The notes beneath the pieces are model-generated. The model had not been told where the DNA came from and made no database searches. It worked only from the letters and a program-made list of their open reading frames with translations. Positions 15,766-24,319 of a stretch of DNA of 64,000 nucleotides are shown one piece after another (the stretch's first letter is position 1; each line of letters starts with the position of its first letter). Source of the DNA: Jejubacter calystegiae (GTDB lineage: Bacteria > Pseudomonadota > Gammaproteobacteria > Enterobacterales > Enterobacteriaceae); assembly GCF_005671395.1 (NCBI RefSeq), contig NZ_CP040428.1, forward strand, positions 4,464,001 to 4,528,000, read 5' to 3'. Both the position numbers and the translations under genes were made by a program.

Positions 15766-16329
15766 TCAAGGACCGACGGTTGCCGCATTACTCTCTTCTT
15801 CTCCTTCTGACTGGCTGAGTGTAGTGGCGCTATTGCTGCCTCCGCCCAGGCCCAGAGTGCCGCCGGACTGAGTCGCGGCCGGTTTAGTGGCCTCGATAGC
15901 CGCTTTGGCATCCTGCTCGTCAATCGGCTGTCCCAGCGGATGTTTTTCCAGGTAGTCAGCGCACTCGTCGGTCAGACGATCGACCCGACGTAGCGTCATA
16001 CCGGCATATTCCAGGGTATCCCCCTGGCGCTCAACGTCGTAAACCTCGCGTTTAATGGTCACATTATAGAGCGAGTCTGAACGCTGCATCAGCTTGCCTG
16101 GTAGCGCAATCAGACGCTGCCACTGGCGGCACTCCAGAGTATCCCCTTCCGGCGTGACTACCAGACTGGCAATCGCTTCGGGGCTCACCATTTCGCTCTG
16201 CGGGCCTTGAGACTGCCAGTAACCCGCCAGCCCTGCCGGCGCAGGGTGTTTGATCACCTCGCTATAGTTGTCCACCTGCACACAGCCACTCAGCGCCACC
16301 AGCGCCAGCGGTAGAAGTAACTTTTTCAT
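15766..16329 (-). CDS. yedD: YedD lipoprotein with extended C-terminus
   Basis: 187 residues. Lipoprotein signal with lipobox L-S-G-C (MKKLLLPLALVALSGC), then a conserved domain (HPAPAGLAGYWQSQGPQSEMVSPEAIASL...) typical of YedD. E. coli YedD is nearer 140 residues; here the C-terminus carries an extra low-complexity tail rich in Ala, Gly, Ser and Glu (about residues 140-187). Function unknown; the Asp/Asn/Tyr after Cys give no clear Lol-avoidance signal, so outer-membrane sorting is likely. Confidence 0.85.
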   Translation of the reverse strand: MKKLLLPLALVALSGCVQVDNYSEVIKHPAPAGLAGYWQSQGPQSEMVSPEAIASLVVTPEGDTLECRQWQRLIALPGKLMQRSDSLYNVTIKREVYDVERQGDTLEYAGMTLRRVDRLTDECADYLEKHPLGQPIDEQDAKAAIEATKPAATQSGGTLGLGGGSNSATTLSQSEGEEESNAATVGP

Positions 16330-16513
16330 GATTCATCCCGAATGCGGCAAAATTTTATTTTGGCATTAAAGCGTTAGCCCCGCCAGCCCCAACCGCGCCG
16401 CAGGAAAAATTGATCGTACGCGTCTTTTTTACATTTTTTGCTATTTCCACCGCGCCACCGGCGTATGATTCCTTGTTTTTACAACATCCTTCTGAGTTCA
16501 GAGGTTATTGCCT

Positions 16514-17725
16514 ATGTCATGGAATGAATTCCGACAACATTATCTGATCAAATTCTGGTCCCCCCTCCCCGCCGTGATTGCCGCCGGCGTTCTCTCTACC
16601 TGGTATTTCGGTATTACCGGCACCTTCTGGGCCGTCACTGGCGAATTTACCCGCTGGGGCGGTGAACTGCTACAGCTGTTCGGCGTCCATACCGAAAACT
16701 GGGGTTACTTTCAGTTAATTGGCCTGGAAGGCTCTCCCCTGACCCGCATTGACGGCGTGATGATTATCGGTATGTTCGGCGGCTGTTTCGCCGCCGCGCT
16801 GTGGGCCAATAATATTAAACTGCGCCTGCCCCAGCACCGGGTTCGAATTCTCCAGGCGCTGCTGGGCGGTATTATCGCCGGTTTCGGCGCCCGGCTGGCC
16901 ATGGGCTGTAACCTGGCGGCCTTCTTTACCGGTATTCCGCAGTTTTCGCTTCACGCCTGGTTTTTTGCGGTGGCGACCGCCATTGGCTCCTGGGCCGGAG
17001 CGCGCTTTACGCTGCTGCCGATGTTCCGCGTGCCGGTAAAGCTGAAAAAAGTCAGCGCAGCTTCTCCCCTGACCCAACGGCCGGATCAGGCGCGACGCCG
17101 TTTCCGTATTGGAATGCTGGTATTTATCGGTATGCTGGGCTGGGCCGCTCTCACCGCCATGAATCAACCGAAGCTCGGGCTGGCGATGCTGTTTGGCGTC
17201 GGGTTCGGCCTGCTGATTGAACGGGCGCAGATCTGCTTTACTTCCGCTTTTCGCGATCTGTGGATCACCGGCCGCACCCAGATGGCAAAGGCTATTATCC
17301 TGGGGATGGCCGTCAGCGCCATTGGCATCTACAGCTATGTGCAGCTCGGCGTAGCGCCGAAAATCATGTGGGCCGGCCCTAATGCCGTACTGGGCGGTTT
17401 GCTGTTTGGCTTTGGCATCGTACTGGCGGGAGGCTGCGAAACCGGCTGGATGTACCGGGCCGTGGAAGGCCAGGTGCACTTCTGGTGGGTCGGTATCGGC
17501 AACGTGCTGGGCTCCACCCTACTGGCGCTGGTCTGGGACGAGATCTCCCCCGCGCTTGCCACTTCGTGGGACAAAGTTAACCTGCTGACCGTTTTCGGTC
17601 CCCAGGGCGGCCTGATGATGACCTGGCTGCTGCTGTTTGCCGCCCTGATGTTAATTATCGGCTGGGAAAAACGCTTTTTCCGCCGTCACAACGCCGGTGC
17701 CCGTCCGGTTAAGGAGAGCCTGTGA
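16514..17725 (+). CDS. yedE: YeeE/YedE-family sulfur-compound transporter
   Basis: 403 residues from the ATG at 16514 (MSWNEFRQHYLIKFW, matching the E. coli start); a TTG two codons earlier is less likely. A polytopic membrane protein of two similar halves, each with a conserved Cys-containing helix (LAMGCNLAAFFTGIPQ and GIVLAGGCETGWMYR) plus RAQICFTSAFRDLW. The family includes thiosulfate channel TsuA and proteins associated with selenium metabolism. Its stop overlaps the GTG start of yedF, whose product would receive the sulfur or selenium atom. Substrate not determined. Confidence 0.9.
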   Translation: MSWNEFRQHYLIKFWSPLPAVIAAGVLSTWYFGITGTFWAVTGEFTRWGGELLQLFGVHTENWGYFQLIGLEGSPLTRIDGVMIIGMFGGCFAAALWANNIKLRLPQHRVRILQALLGGIIAGFGARLAMGCNLAAFFTGIPQFSLHAWFFAVATAIGSWAGARFTLLPMFRVPVKLKKVSAASPLTQRPDQARRRFRIGMLVFIGMLGWAALTAMNQPKLGLAMLFGVGFGLLIERAQICFTSAFRDLWITGRTQMAKAIILGMAVSAIGIYSYVQLGVAPKIMWAGPNAVLGGLLFGFGIVLAGGCETGWMYRAVEGQVHFWWVGIGNVLGSTLLALVWDEISPALATSWDKVNLLTVFGPQGGLMMTWLLLFAALMLIIGWEKRFFRRHNAGARPVKESL

Positions 17726-17958
17726 GTCAGTCAATCGTTCCCGACTACCGTCTGGATATGGTGGGCGAACCCTGCCCTTATCCTGCTGTCGCCACCCTTG
17801 AGGCAATGCCGCAGTTGAAAAAAGGCGAGGTTCTTGAAGTCATCAGCGACTGTCCGCAATCGATCAATAACATCCCGCAGGATGCCCGGAATCACGGCTA
17901 CACCGTGCTGGACATCCAGCAGGATGGTCCGACAATCCGCTATCTGATTCAGCGCTAG
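17722..17958 (+). CDS. yedF: YedF, TusA-like sulfurtransferase
   Basis: 78 residues with a GTG start overlapping the yedE stop (GTGA), ribosome site AAGGAGAG. The TusA-like motif G-E-P-C-P-Y-P near residue 16 holds the persulfide-forming Cys, and the C-terminal half DCPQSINNIPQDARNHGY is typical of YedF. It probably accepts sulfur or selenium from the YedE channel. The stop codon shares the palindrome CTAG with the stop of the convergent C45 peptidase gene. Confidence 0.93.
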   Translation: MSQSIVPDYRLDMVGEPCPYPAVATLEAMPQLKKGEVLEVISDCPQSINNIPQDARNHGYTVLDIQQDGPTIRYLIQR

Positions 17959-18995
17959 TTGTGTTCAACAAGCGCCATCCTGCCGCTTAGCGACGGGATG
18001 GCGCGATCGCTTTCCCAGATATTCCAGCTCACCCCTTCCTCACTCAGACAGAAAATGGCCGTCGCCAGGGTATTTTCCTCATCGGGATCGTCAGGCGCCT
18101 GACGCCAGACAGGCAAGGTCGGATTCGAAGTATCGCTTAACAGCGCCAGCGCCAACTGCTCGCTGAGCGTCTTTTCCGGGCTCTCGGCCAGCCAGTCATT
18201 CACCCTACGCTGACGCGCGGCGGAGCTGTCGGTAATACGCTGCGCCACCCGCCCCTGGGCGCCATGCACCAGATGATTGGCATGACCGCCCACATTCACC
18301 ACCTCTTCCACCGAGCAGCTATCGCCGCAGGCTTCCACGCTGTAGAGCAACGGCGAACCGGCCTGGGCCAGCGTGTGATGGAAAGCGCCAGCTCGCGCTT
18401 CGCCGGTCAGGATCACCAGCGCGCCGTTCAGATCCCGGGCATTCAGCGATGCCCGCCCCAGGATCTGACGCGGCAACCCCCTGGGGCGATGGCTGGCGCG
18501 AATGTTATTGACGGTATTCACCAGGCCTGCATCATTCACGGCAAAAGTGTGACCGCATAGCGATCCCGGATAAGCAAAGCTGGTAAAGCCTGGCCCTTCG
18601 GTCGGTTCCACCCTGACCAGCGCGCAGCCATCGCGCAGCGGCGGCAGACCATCTTCGTTATGCGCGATAATAATCCGCCCTTGTGCATCGCGTCCGAACA
18701 GCGTGGTGCAACCGTCGGAAGTCGAAGGCAACAAATCACCGCGGCAGTTCCAGGCAAAAACTGCCAGCGGGTCAGCCTGTAGCCCTTCTGCCATACCTTC
18801 CAGCTCCGCCATCACCTCCGGGAAACGAGCACGGGTGGCCGCCGCCAGTTCCATGGCCTGGGGCGAGCCGATAAGGGGAACGATTCGCTGCCACAACCCG
18901 GTGACAATGATCTTCTGATGCCAGGCGTCGCGCCCGAATTCGCCAAGCTGGCGTCCGATCTGCCATGCCGTCCCCTGTATCCGTAGCTGCTTCAT
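17955..18995 (-). CDS. C45-family acyltransferase/peptidase (penicillin acyltransferase-like)
   Basis: 346 residues. The family comprises Ntn hydrolases that self-cleave before a nucleophilic Cys. Here the candidate is S-D-G-C-T-T near residue 96, followed by the usual FGRDAQGRIIIAHNEDG and then AYPGSLCGHTFAVNDAGLVNTVNN. The substrate cannot be inferred; relatives hydrolyse or transfer acyl groups on beta-lactams, peptides or acyl-amino acids. Its start overlaps the CMD gene stop by 4 bases, and it is last in a three-gene operon with an aminotransferase. It is not part of the E. coli K-12 backbone at this place, so it is probably acquired. Confidence 0.8.
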   Translation of the reverse strand: MKQLRIQGTAWQIGRQLGEFGRDAWHQKIIVTGLWQRIVPLIGSPQAMELAAATRARFPEVMAELEGMAEGLQADPLAVFAWNCRGDLLPSTSDGCTTLFGRDAQGRIIIAHNEDGLPPLRDGCALVRVEPTEGPGFTSFAYPGSLCGHTFAVNDAGLVNTVNNIRASHRPRGLPRQILGRASLNARDLNGALVILTGEARAGAFHHTLAQAGSPLLYSVEACGDSCSVEEVVNVGGHANHLVHGAQGRVAQRITDSSAARQRRVNDWLAESPEKTLSEQLALALLSDTSNPTLPVWRQAPDDPDEENTLATAIFCLSEEGVSWNIWESDRAIPSLSGRMALVEHN

Positions 18996-19564
18996 TCAGC
19001 CTCCCTGACCATTAGCGGCTCTGCCGTACTGGCGGGAGCGGGCGTACGGGCGGCGTTCATCACCATCGACAAAAACGCATAGTAGCCACACAGACCCACT
19101 AAATCCATCACCCCTTTTTCATCAAACTGCGCCACCGCCTGCTGCCAGGTTTCATCGCTAACCCGCCGCTCGCCGTGCAGCTCCTGACAAAAGCGCCACA
19201 CCAGCCGTTCGTCCGCTTTCAGCGTCTGTGGTTCATCTCCGGCATTAATCGCCCTGATGTCCCGAAGGTCGATACCCTGCGCTTCGGCAATCGGGGCGTG
19301 AATCGCCCATTCCACCGGCTGGGACCAGTGACGGGCGGTGACCAGGATCGCCAGCTCCGACAGGCGCTGACCGATAGCGCTACGGTAGCGCAGATACTCC
19401 CCCATCCGCTGAGCGTGAGCCATCAGCTCCGGGCTGCGCAGCAGCGGTTCAAACGGCGGTAGCAGCGCGCCGCGCGGGCCGTTAATCATCTCCTGCGCCA
19501 GCGCGCGCTGTTCGTCGCTCCACGCGTCCTCCGCCAGCGGCGGCATGCGGTTGGTCGTCATCAT
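18992..19564 (-). CDS. Carboxymuconolactone decarboxylase-like protein
   Basis: 190 residues, helical CMD/AhpD-like fold: PPFEPLLRSPELMAHAQRMGEYLRY, then LAILVTARHWSQPVEWAIHAPIAEAQG. The usual CxxC of peroxidase-type members is absent, so a redox role is doubtful. It overlaps the genes on both sides by 4 bases, so the three products are probably made together. The role is unknown; in catabolic operons such proteins often accompany acid or lactone breakdown. Confidence 0.8.
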   Translation of the reverse strand: MMTTNRMPPLAEDAWSDEQRALAQEMINGPRGALLPPFEPLLRSPELMAHAQRMGEYLRYRSAIGQRLSELAILVTARHWSQPVEWAIHAPIAEAQGIDLRDIRAINAGDEPQTLKADERLVWRFCQELHGERRVSDETWQQAVAQFDEKGVMDLVGLCGYYAFLSMVMNAARTPAPASTAEPLMVREAE

Positions 19565-20934
19565 TGCACTCCTGCTGCTTTCTCTGTCTCTTCACGGATC
19601 GCCGCCGTCAGGTGCGTAACCACCTGTTCCGTCTGCTGCGGCGAAATAATAAAGGGCGGCGCCAGCAGTACGTGGTCACCCTGTCTGCCATCCAGAGTAC
19701 CGCCCATCGGATAGACCATCAGCCCGCGGGCCAGACAGTGGCGCTTTATGGCGACATGCAGCTTCAGTGCTGGGTCGAAAGGCGTTTTAGTTTCGCGATC
19801 GCGCACCAGTTCCACGCCCATAAAGAGTCCGCGGCCGCGAATATCGCCGACAAAGGGGTTGTCGCCCAGTGCTTCACGCAGCAGTGCAGCCAGTTGAGCG
19901 CCGCGCTCCTGCACCTGAACCAGCAGATTATCGCGCTGAATCACCTGCTGAACGGCCAGGGCCGCCGCTGCCGCCGTGGGGTGGCAGATATAAGTATGGC
20001 CATGCTGGAACAGGCCGCTGCCGGTACGTAACGGTGCCAGTACTTTGTCGCTGGCGATCACCGCGCCTATAGGCTGATAGCCGCCTCCCAGCCCTTTAGC
20101 CATCGCCACGATATCCGGCACCACGCCATCCTGTTCAAAGGCGTATAGCGTGCCGGTACGTCCCATGCCGCACATCACCTCATCGGCGATATAGAGAATG
20201 CCGTATTTATCGCACAGCCGACGAACGCCAGCCAGATAGCCCGGCGTTGGCGGTATCGCGCCGCTGGTGGCCCCCACGACCGTTTCGGCCACAAAGCCAA
20301 TAATGGTCTGCGGCCCGGCATCGAGAATCGCCTGCTCCAGTTCATTCAGCAGACGCGCAGTATATTGCTCCTGGCTTTCGTCCGCAGCCCGGTCCCGATA
20401 CTCATTACAGGCGGAAACCCGTACCACGTCCATCAGCAGCGGGGCAAACTGGCGGCGACGCCACTCATTGCCGCCCACCGCCAGCGCGCCCAGAGTATTG
20501 CCGTGATAGCTCTGTCGCCGGGCGATAAAGGTGGTACGTTCAGGCTCGCCGAGCTCCACAAAATACTGACGCGCCAGCTTAAGCGCCGTTTCAATGGCCT
20601 CTGAACCGCCGGAAACAAAATAGCAGTGCGTCAGGTCGCCCGGCGCATGGGCCGCCAGGTGTTTCGCCAGCCCTTCTGCGGCATCGCTGGTAAAAAAGCC
20701 GGTATGGGCGTACGCCAGCTTGTCTATCTGCGCGTGCAACGCCGCCAGTACATCGGGATGCCCGTGGCCCAGGCAGGAGACGGCGGCACCGCCGCAAGCG
20801 TCCAGATAGCGTTTACCGTTAGCGTCGGTGATCCAGATACCCTGAGCGGCCGCCGCTACCGGAGGTGTACCCGCAAGACTGCGATGGATGATGTGAGACA
20901 TAGTGATATCCGTTGAGACAGATGATGGGTTCAC
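19561..20934 (-). CDS. Class III PLP-dependent aminotransferase
   Basis: 457 residues, fold type I omega-aminotransferase. GSEAIETALKLARQY near residue 109 binds the PLP phosphate, LYIADEVMCGMGRTG near 250 holds the PLP Asp, and the Schiff-base Lys is in VAMAKGLGGGYQPIGAV near 285. It probably moves an amino group between an omega-amino acid or amine and pyruvate or 2-oxoglutarate. First gene of the operon, downstream of a terminator and paired 11-bp direct repeats that look like an operator. The substrate is unknown. Confidence 0.85.
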   Translation of the reverse strand: MNPSSVSTDITMSHIIHRSLAGTPPVAAAAQGIWITDANGKRYLDACGGAAVSCLGHGHPDVLAALHAQIDKLAYAHTGFFTSDAAEGLAKHLAAHAPGDLTHCYFVSGGSEAIETALKLARQYFVELGEPERTTFIARRQSYHGNTLGALAVGGNEWRRRQFAPLLMDVVRVSACNEYRDRAADESQEQYTARLLNELEQAILDAGPQTIIGFVAETVVGATSGAIPPTPGYLAGVRRLCDKYGILYIADEVMCGMGRTGTLYAFEQDGVVPDIVAMAKGLGGGYQPIGAVIASDKVLAPLRTGSGLFQHGHTYICHPTAAAAALAVQQVIQRDNLLVQVQERGAQLAALLREALGDNPFVGDIRGRGLFMGVELVRDRETKTPFDPALKLHVAIKRHCLARGLMVYPMGGTLDGRQGDHVLLAPPFIISPQQTEQVVTHLTAAIREETEKAAGVQ

Positions 20935-20948
20935 TTTCTATCCTGGAA

Positions 20949-20989
20949 GATCCATATGACTCTCGTCAATTTATTTTTGATCCATATGA
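20949..20989. promoter_or_regulatory. Paired direct repeats, candidate RpiR operator
   Basis: GATCCATATGA occurs at 20949-20959 and again at 20979-20989, 30 bases apart (about three helical turns), between the rpiR terminator and the aminotransferase start. Each contains the palindrome CATATG. A plausible operator for the adjacent RpiR-type regulator. Confidence 0.6.
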
Positions 20990-21002
20990 ATCAAATCGAT
21001 AA

Positions 21003-21034
21003 ACAAAAAAAGCCGCTATCTGACGACAGCGGCC
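21003..21034 (-). terminator. Terminator after the rpiR-family gene
   Basis: On the minus strand GCCGCT ... AGCGGC is followed by TTTTTTT. It isolates the regulator from the aminotransferase operon. Confidence 0.8.
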
Positions 21035-21045
21035 TCTCCCCCGAA

Positions 21046-21960
21046 TCACCCCCGCTCATCAGTTTTTTTCCCCGCCGTGACGTAGGCGCCCGACTCAAAT
21101 AGCCAGCGCTCGGTCTCTTCGATGCGCTCTACCGCCTCACTGCCATGGCGCGCTACCAGCATCGCCAGCAGGCATTCGGCAATACTGATGCCGGAGACCA
21201 CCGATGGAAAAAAAGACGGGCTCTCGGTTGAGAAGTAGAGCCGGGAATCTGCCTGCTGCGCCAGCGGAGACAGAGGCGAGTCGCTCAGAGCCACCACTTT
21301 CGCGCCAGCACGCTTTGCCGCATCCAGCACCTGCAGCGTTTCTCGCGAATAGGGGGCAAAACCGATAATCACCAGGGTATCTTCAGGGCCAAAATCCCGG
21401 GTGAACATCTCATCATTATTGGCGAAGCCATCAATCAATGAGACCCGGCGATGAAACAGGCGCCAGACATAATACAGTGACCAGGCAATAGGAAAGCTGG
21501 CGCGAAAGCCACAAACATAGACCTGTTGGGCCGATTCCATCAGTGATACCGCCTGCTCCATGGCGTCACGATTCTGTTCGCGCCCCAGCGCCAGGTTTTG
21601 CGCCTGAGCACCGAACATCTGTTCACGCAGGCTGTGGGTACCGTCGCGCACCAGTTTCTGGGCCCTGGCGCCGTAGGTTTCTCCCCCCAGCCCCAGATCG
21701 GCGATAAAGCTGTGCTTCAACTCCACCCAGCCGTCAAATCCCAGACGCTGGGCCAGCCGCAGCAGCGTGGCCGGCCTCACCCCCGCCTGGGCGGCAAAGG
21801 CGCGCATCGAAAGCACCACCAGCTCATTGACGTGCTCCAGAGTAAAAGCAGCAGCGCGCTGCAGTTCGGGCGTCAGTTGCGGATAGTTTTCGATAATGGT
21901 CTGCCGGGGATCCATGCGCGCTCTCAGTGACTGTCGCCGGGAACCCACTTCCCGACTCAT
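21046..21960 (-). CDS. MurR/RpiR-family transcriptional regulator
   Basis: 304 residues. N-terminal HTH_6 domain (about 20-95: IIENYPQLTPELQRAAAFTLEHV ... RPATLLRLAQRLGFDGW) and a SIS sugar-phosphate-binding-like domain (about 145-265: VYVCGFRASFPIAWSLYY, TLVIIGFAPYSRETL). Members sense phosphosugars or other small ligands. It is encoded just upstream of the aminotransferase/CMD/C45 operon, on the same strand but with its own terminator, and probably regulates that operon through the direct repeats at 20949-20989. The start could be the Met at residue 1 or 16. Confidence 0.85.
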   Translation of the reverse strand: MSREVGSRRQSLRARMDPRQTIIENYPQLTPELQRAAAFTLEHVNELVVLSMRAFAAQAGVRPATLLRLAQRLGFDGWVELKHSFIADLGLGGETYGARAQKLVRDGTHSLREQMFGAQAQNLALGREQNRDAMEQAVSLMESAQQVYVCGFRASFPIAWSLYYVWRLFHRRVSLIDGFANNDEMFTRDFGPEDTLVIIGFAPYSRETLQVLDAAKRAGAKVVALSDSPLSPLAQQADSRLYFSTESPSFFPSVVSGISIAECLLAMLVARHGSEAVERIEETERWLFESGAYVTAGKKTDERG

Positions 21961-22524
21961 CTCCCCAATCTAACGGATTTCACGCCGGGAATTAAGCCTA
22001 AATTCCCGCTATGCTGATGATTCTGCCGCGAAATGCGGCTGAATGTCGGCCAACAAAGAGAATCCTCCGACAATGGCTGGCTGTAATAAAAAGAAGAGTC
22101 ATCAGCTTAGCTTATTTTTCAGATATCGATAGCAATTAAATCACAACACTAACCCACCGGTTTTGTATGGTCTTAATCATCTAAAGTAAGGAAAATCCTA
22201 AAGTTGATTTTTAATAATACTCCCCAGGATATATCTGACGGGGATTAAATGATTTAAGACTCTTCACATAACGCAACATTTACTTTACTTTGAGAACTTT
22301 CCTGGCAAATTATACGTAACTTTACGGGATAGTGTTGGCGCCTGAAATGCTTCAGCACCGTGCGCTACGGCTCTCTGTGCTGGTGTTTGGATCCATATTT
22401 AGCGGCCCCGTTCATCATTCCTGGTTTTTGCCGGTGTCTGAGGATCTCAGGTATGCGGATTAGATGAAACATTATCCCGGTATCGTTGTGCTTTAACGGA
22501 TAACGCGTTTAGTGAGGGTTTGCT
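21961..22524. other. Intergenic region upstream of rcsA
   Basis: About 560 bases between the divergent regulator gene and rcsA. It contains the RcsAB box at 22187-22200 and a long leader before the rcsA ATG. Apart from that I saw no gene, though the AT-rich stretch 22130-22320 would suit H-NS binding, known at rcsA in E. coli. Confidence 0.6.
22187..22200 (+). promoter_or_regulatory. RcsAB box of rcsA
   Basis: TAAGGAAAATCCTA, an almost perfect palindrome close to the RcsAB consensus TAAGAATATTCCTA. It lies about 325 bases upstream of the rcsA ATG, where positive autoregulation by RcsA-RcsB is expected. Confidence 0.8.
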
Positions 22525-23148
22525 ATGTCAACGATTATTATGGACTTATGCAGCTACACCCGACTGGGGCTCACCGGTTACCTGGTCAGTCGCGGGGTGA
22601 GAAAACGGCAGATAGTCGACGTGGAAACGGCGAGCGAGTTGGAAGAAACCTGTGCATCACGACATCCTCACGTGGTGTTTATTAATGAGGACTGTTTCAT
22701 CCACGATTCAGAAAGTAGCCAGCACATTAAGCAGATCATTAATCAGCATCCGGAGACCCTTTTCATTGTCTTCATGGCGATTGCCAATATTCATTTTGAT
22801 GAATATCTGCTGGTGCGCAAAAATCTACTAATTAGCTCTAAATCGATTAAACCTGAATCACTTGATGAAATTCTTGGCAATTATTTAACAAAAGATGAGC
22901 AGTGTATCCGGAATATCAATTTGCCTACCCTGTCTTTAAGCCGAACCGAATCCAGCATGTTACGTATGTGGATGTCGGGTCAGGATACTATTCAGATATC
23001 AGATCAGATGAATATTAAAGCAAAGACAGTCTCGTCACATAAAGGCAATATCAAACGGAAAATCAAGACCCATAATAAACAGGTTATCTATCACGTCGTG
23101 CGCCTTGCGGACAACGTAACCAATGGGATCTTCGTTAATATGCGCTAA
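22525..23148 (+). CDS. rcsA: RcsA, auxiliary activator of capsule synthesis
   Basis: 207 residues, the E. coli length. LuxR-type regulator with an N-terminal non-phosphorylated domain ([19 protein letters not shown]) and a C-terminal helix-turn-helix ([27 protein letters not shown], near 130-190). RcsA forms heterodimers with RcsB to activate colanic acid or capsule genes and itself; Lon normally degrades it. The RcsAB box upstream and the DsrA sRNA gene nearby indicate the usual regulation. Confidence 0.95.
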   Translation: MSTIIMDLCSYTRLGLTGYLVSRGVRKRQIVDVETASELEETCASRHPHVVFINEDCFIHDSESSQHIKQIINQHPETLFIVFMAIANIHFDEYLLVRKNLLISSKSIKPESLDEILGNYLTKDEQCIRNINLPTLSLSRTESSMLRMWMSGQDTIQISDQMNIKAKTVSSHKGNIKRKIKTHNKQVIYHVVRLADNVTNGIFVNMR

Positions 23149-23324
23149 AGACAACCACTGCCCTGGCTCGAACCTCAGCCCGGATCCTATTGCGATGCCC
23201 GTGGACTGATACCGAACCCTGGCTTATTGCTTATGGCCGTGAGAGATTAAGCCAGTATCAGCAGCGGCCTGGTACGATTTCCGAACGGCAAACTGGCTGG
23301 CTCGTTTCGGAACTTCAGGCGGAG

Positions 23325-23522
23325 TTACTCCGCCTTTTCAACAAAAATACCGTCCGGGTGTCCTTTATCATTAAAGAACCAGATGCCCATCGGGTAATCC
23401 TCCAGCGACACCAGAAACATGGTGCCTTCACTAAACTCTTCAATGGCCAGAACCCGCCCTGGTCGGCGCGGACCGCCATCGGTTTTAACCGTTACCCGAT
23501 CGTTAACCTGCATAGACTTCAT
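23325..23522 (-). CDS. dsrB: DsrB small protein
   Basis: 65 residues: [20 protein letters not shown], then a beta-rich middle ([30 protein letters not shown]) and GIFVEKAE. Length and sequence match DsrB of E. coli and Salmonella, found between rcsA and dsrA. Function unknown. Reads opposite to rcsA, so the two converge. Start chosen at 23522 with CAGGAGGA just upstream. Confidence 0.92.
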   Translation of the reverse strand: MKSMQVNDRVTVKTDGGPRRPGRVLAIEEFSEGTMFLVSLEDYPMGIWFFNDKGHPDGIFVEKAE

Positions 23523-23699
23523 CCTCCTGAGTTGCCAATACGTTACTCACCTGTCCAGATACGATTTTAACCCGCATGCCCCAGTTTGCACAGGTGCCCG
23601 CCACGCCGATCGACGTCAAAGTTCAGGCTATCAAACGCGCGGCCATATCCCTGTCAGCTATACTGTTAATTGGGTAAACCGGCAAATCAGGAGCAAGGT

Positions 23700-23912
23700 A
23701 TGAAGAGCGCGAAAACCGATTCTGACGTCGATGTTGATGCACTGCTGGCGGCGATCAACGAAATCAGCGAAAGCGAGGTGCGCTTTGCCGGTAGCGCCGA
23801 CGATCCGCAACGCGTTAGCGTGGATGGCAGAATGTCACATACCTGGGGTGAACTGGCGGAAGCCTTTGAGCTGGATATTAAGGATTTCAGCGTCACAGAG
23901 ATTAACAGCTGA
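23700..23912 (+). CDS. yodD: YodD, stress-induced small protein
   Basis: 70 residues from the ATG at 23700, which has AGGAGCAAGGT upstream; an in-frame ATG 10 codons earlier is not used. Contains DVDALLAAINEISESEV and VSVDGR...HTWGELAEAFELDI, as in E. coli YodD, which is induced by peroxide, cadmium and acid stress. The biochemical role is unknown. The gene ends at the 3' end of the oppositely oriented dsrA. Confidence 0.9.
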   Translation: MKSAKTDSDVDVDALLAAINEISESEVRFAGSADDPQRVSVDGRMSHTWGELAEAFELDIKDFSVTEINS

Positions 23913-23913
23913 A

Positions 23914-24002
23914 GAAAAACATCCCGGCCGGGGCCGGGATGAAACTTGCAGTTATGCAAGAAAGCACTTGAAAATTCGTCACACCAGGAAATCTGATGTG
24001 CG
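23914..24002 (-). ncRNA. dsrA: DsrA small regulatory RNA
   Basis: The minus strand reads CACATCAGATTTCCTGGTGT, GACGAATTTTCAAGTGCTTTC, CAAGTTTCATCCCGG and a GC-rich terminator hairpin CCCGGCC/GGCCGGG followed by TTTTTC. The first stem-loop with the rpoS-pairing segment, the AU-rich Hfq region and the terminator stem are all recognisable DsrA elements in the expected place beside rcsA, dsrB and yodD. DsrA activates rpoS translation and represses hns at low temperature. The 5' end is placed by alignment to the known start and could be off by a few bases. Confidence 0.92.
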
Positions 24003-24319
24003 TCAAACATATCTGCAAATTTTTTGTAAGACAAGGATAAGTTTCCACAAAAAAACGGCTTACCTTTTCACATTATCGGGCAAATACGTCTAATCCCCAA
24101 GTTTCATGCAGGCTTACACCGTTTTAACCAGTTTTTTATCCTAATAAGATTTACCCTGGTTTAAGAATATTCTCAGGTTTAATGTTGTGCACATCTGCCT
24201 GTGGCGCCAGCATCAGACATGAAAGGATTCAGCTAATACCCGGTAAGGGGCAATAAGGCGCAGAAATCGCACCTAAAGCTCATTTGCCCGCTGAAACCGA
24301 TGCCTGTTAGCCTGCTCCG
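24003..24319. other. Intergenic region between dsrA and dgcQ
   Basis: About 315 bases. It holds the dsrA promoter (AT-rich 24003-24200) and the 3' flank of dgcQ. No gene seen; E. coli yedP, normally here, is absent. Confidence 0.6.

Noticed and set aside
23190..23570. Plus-strand 126-codon ORF after rcsA
   Set aside because: Shadow of dsrB, which is a known conserved gene on the other strand.
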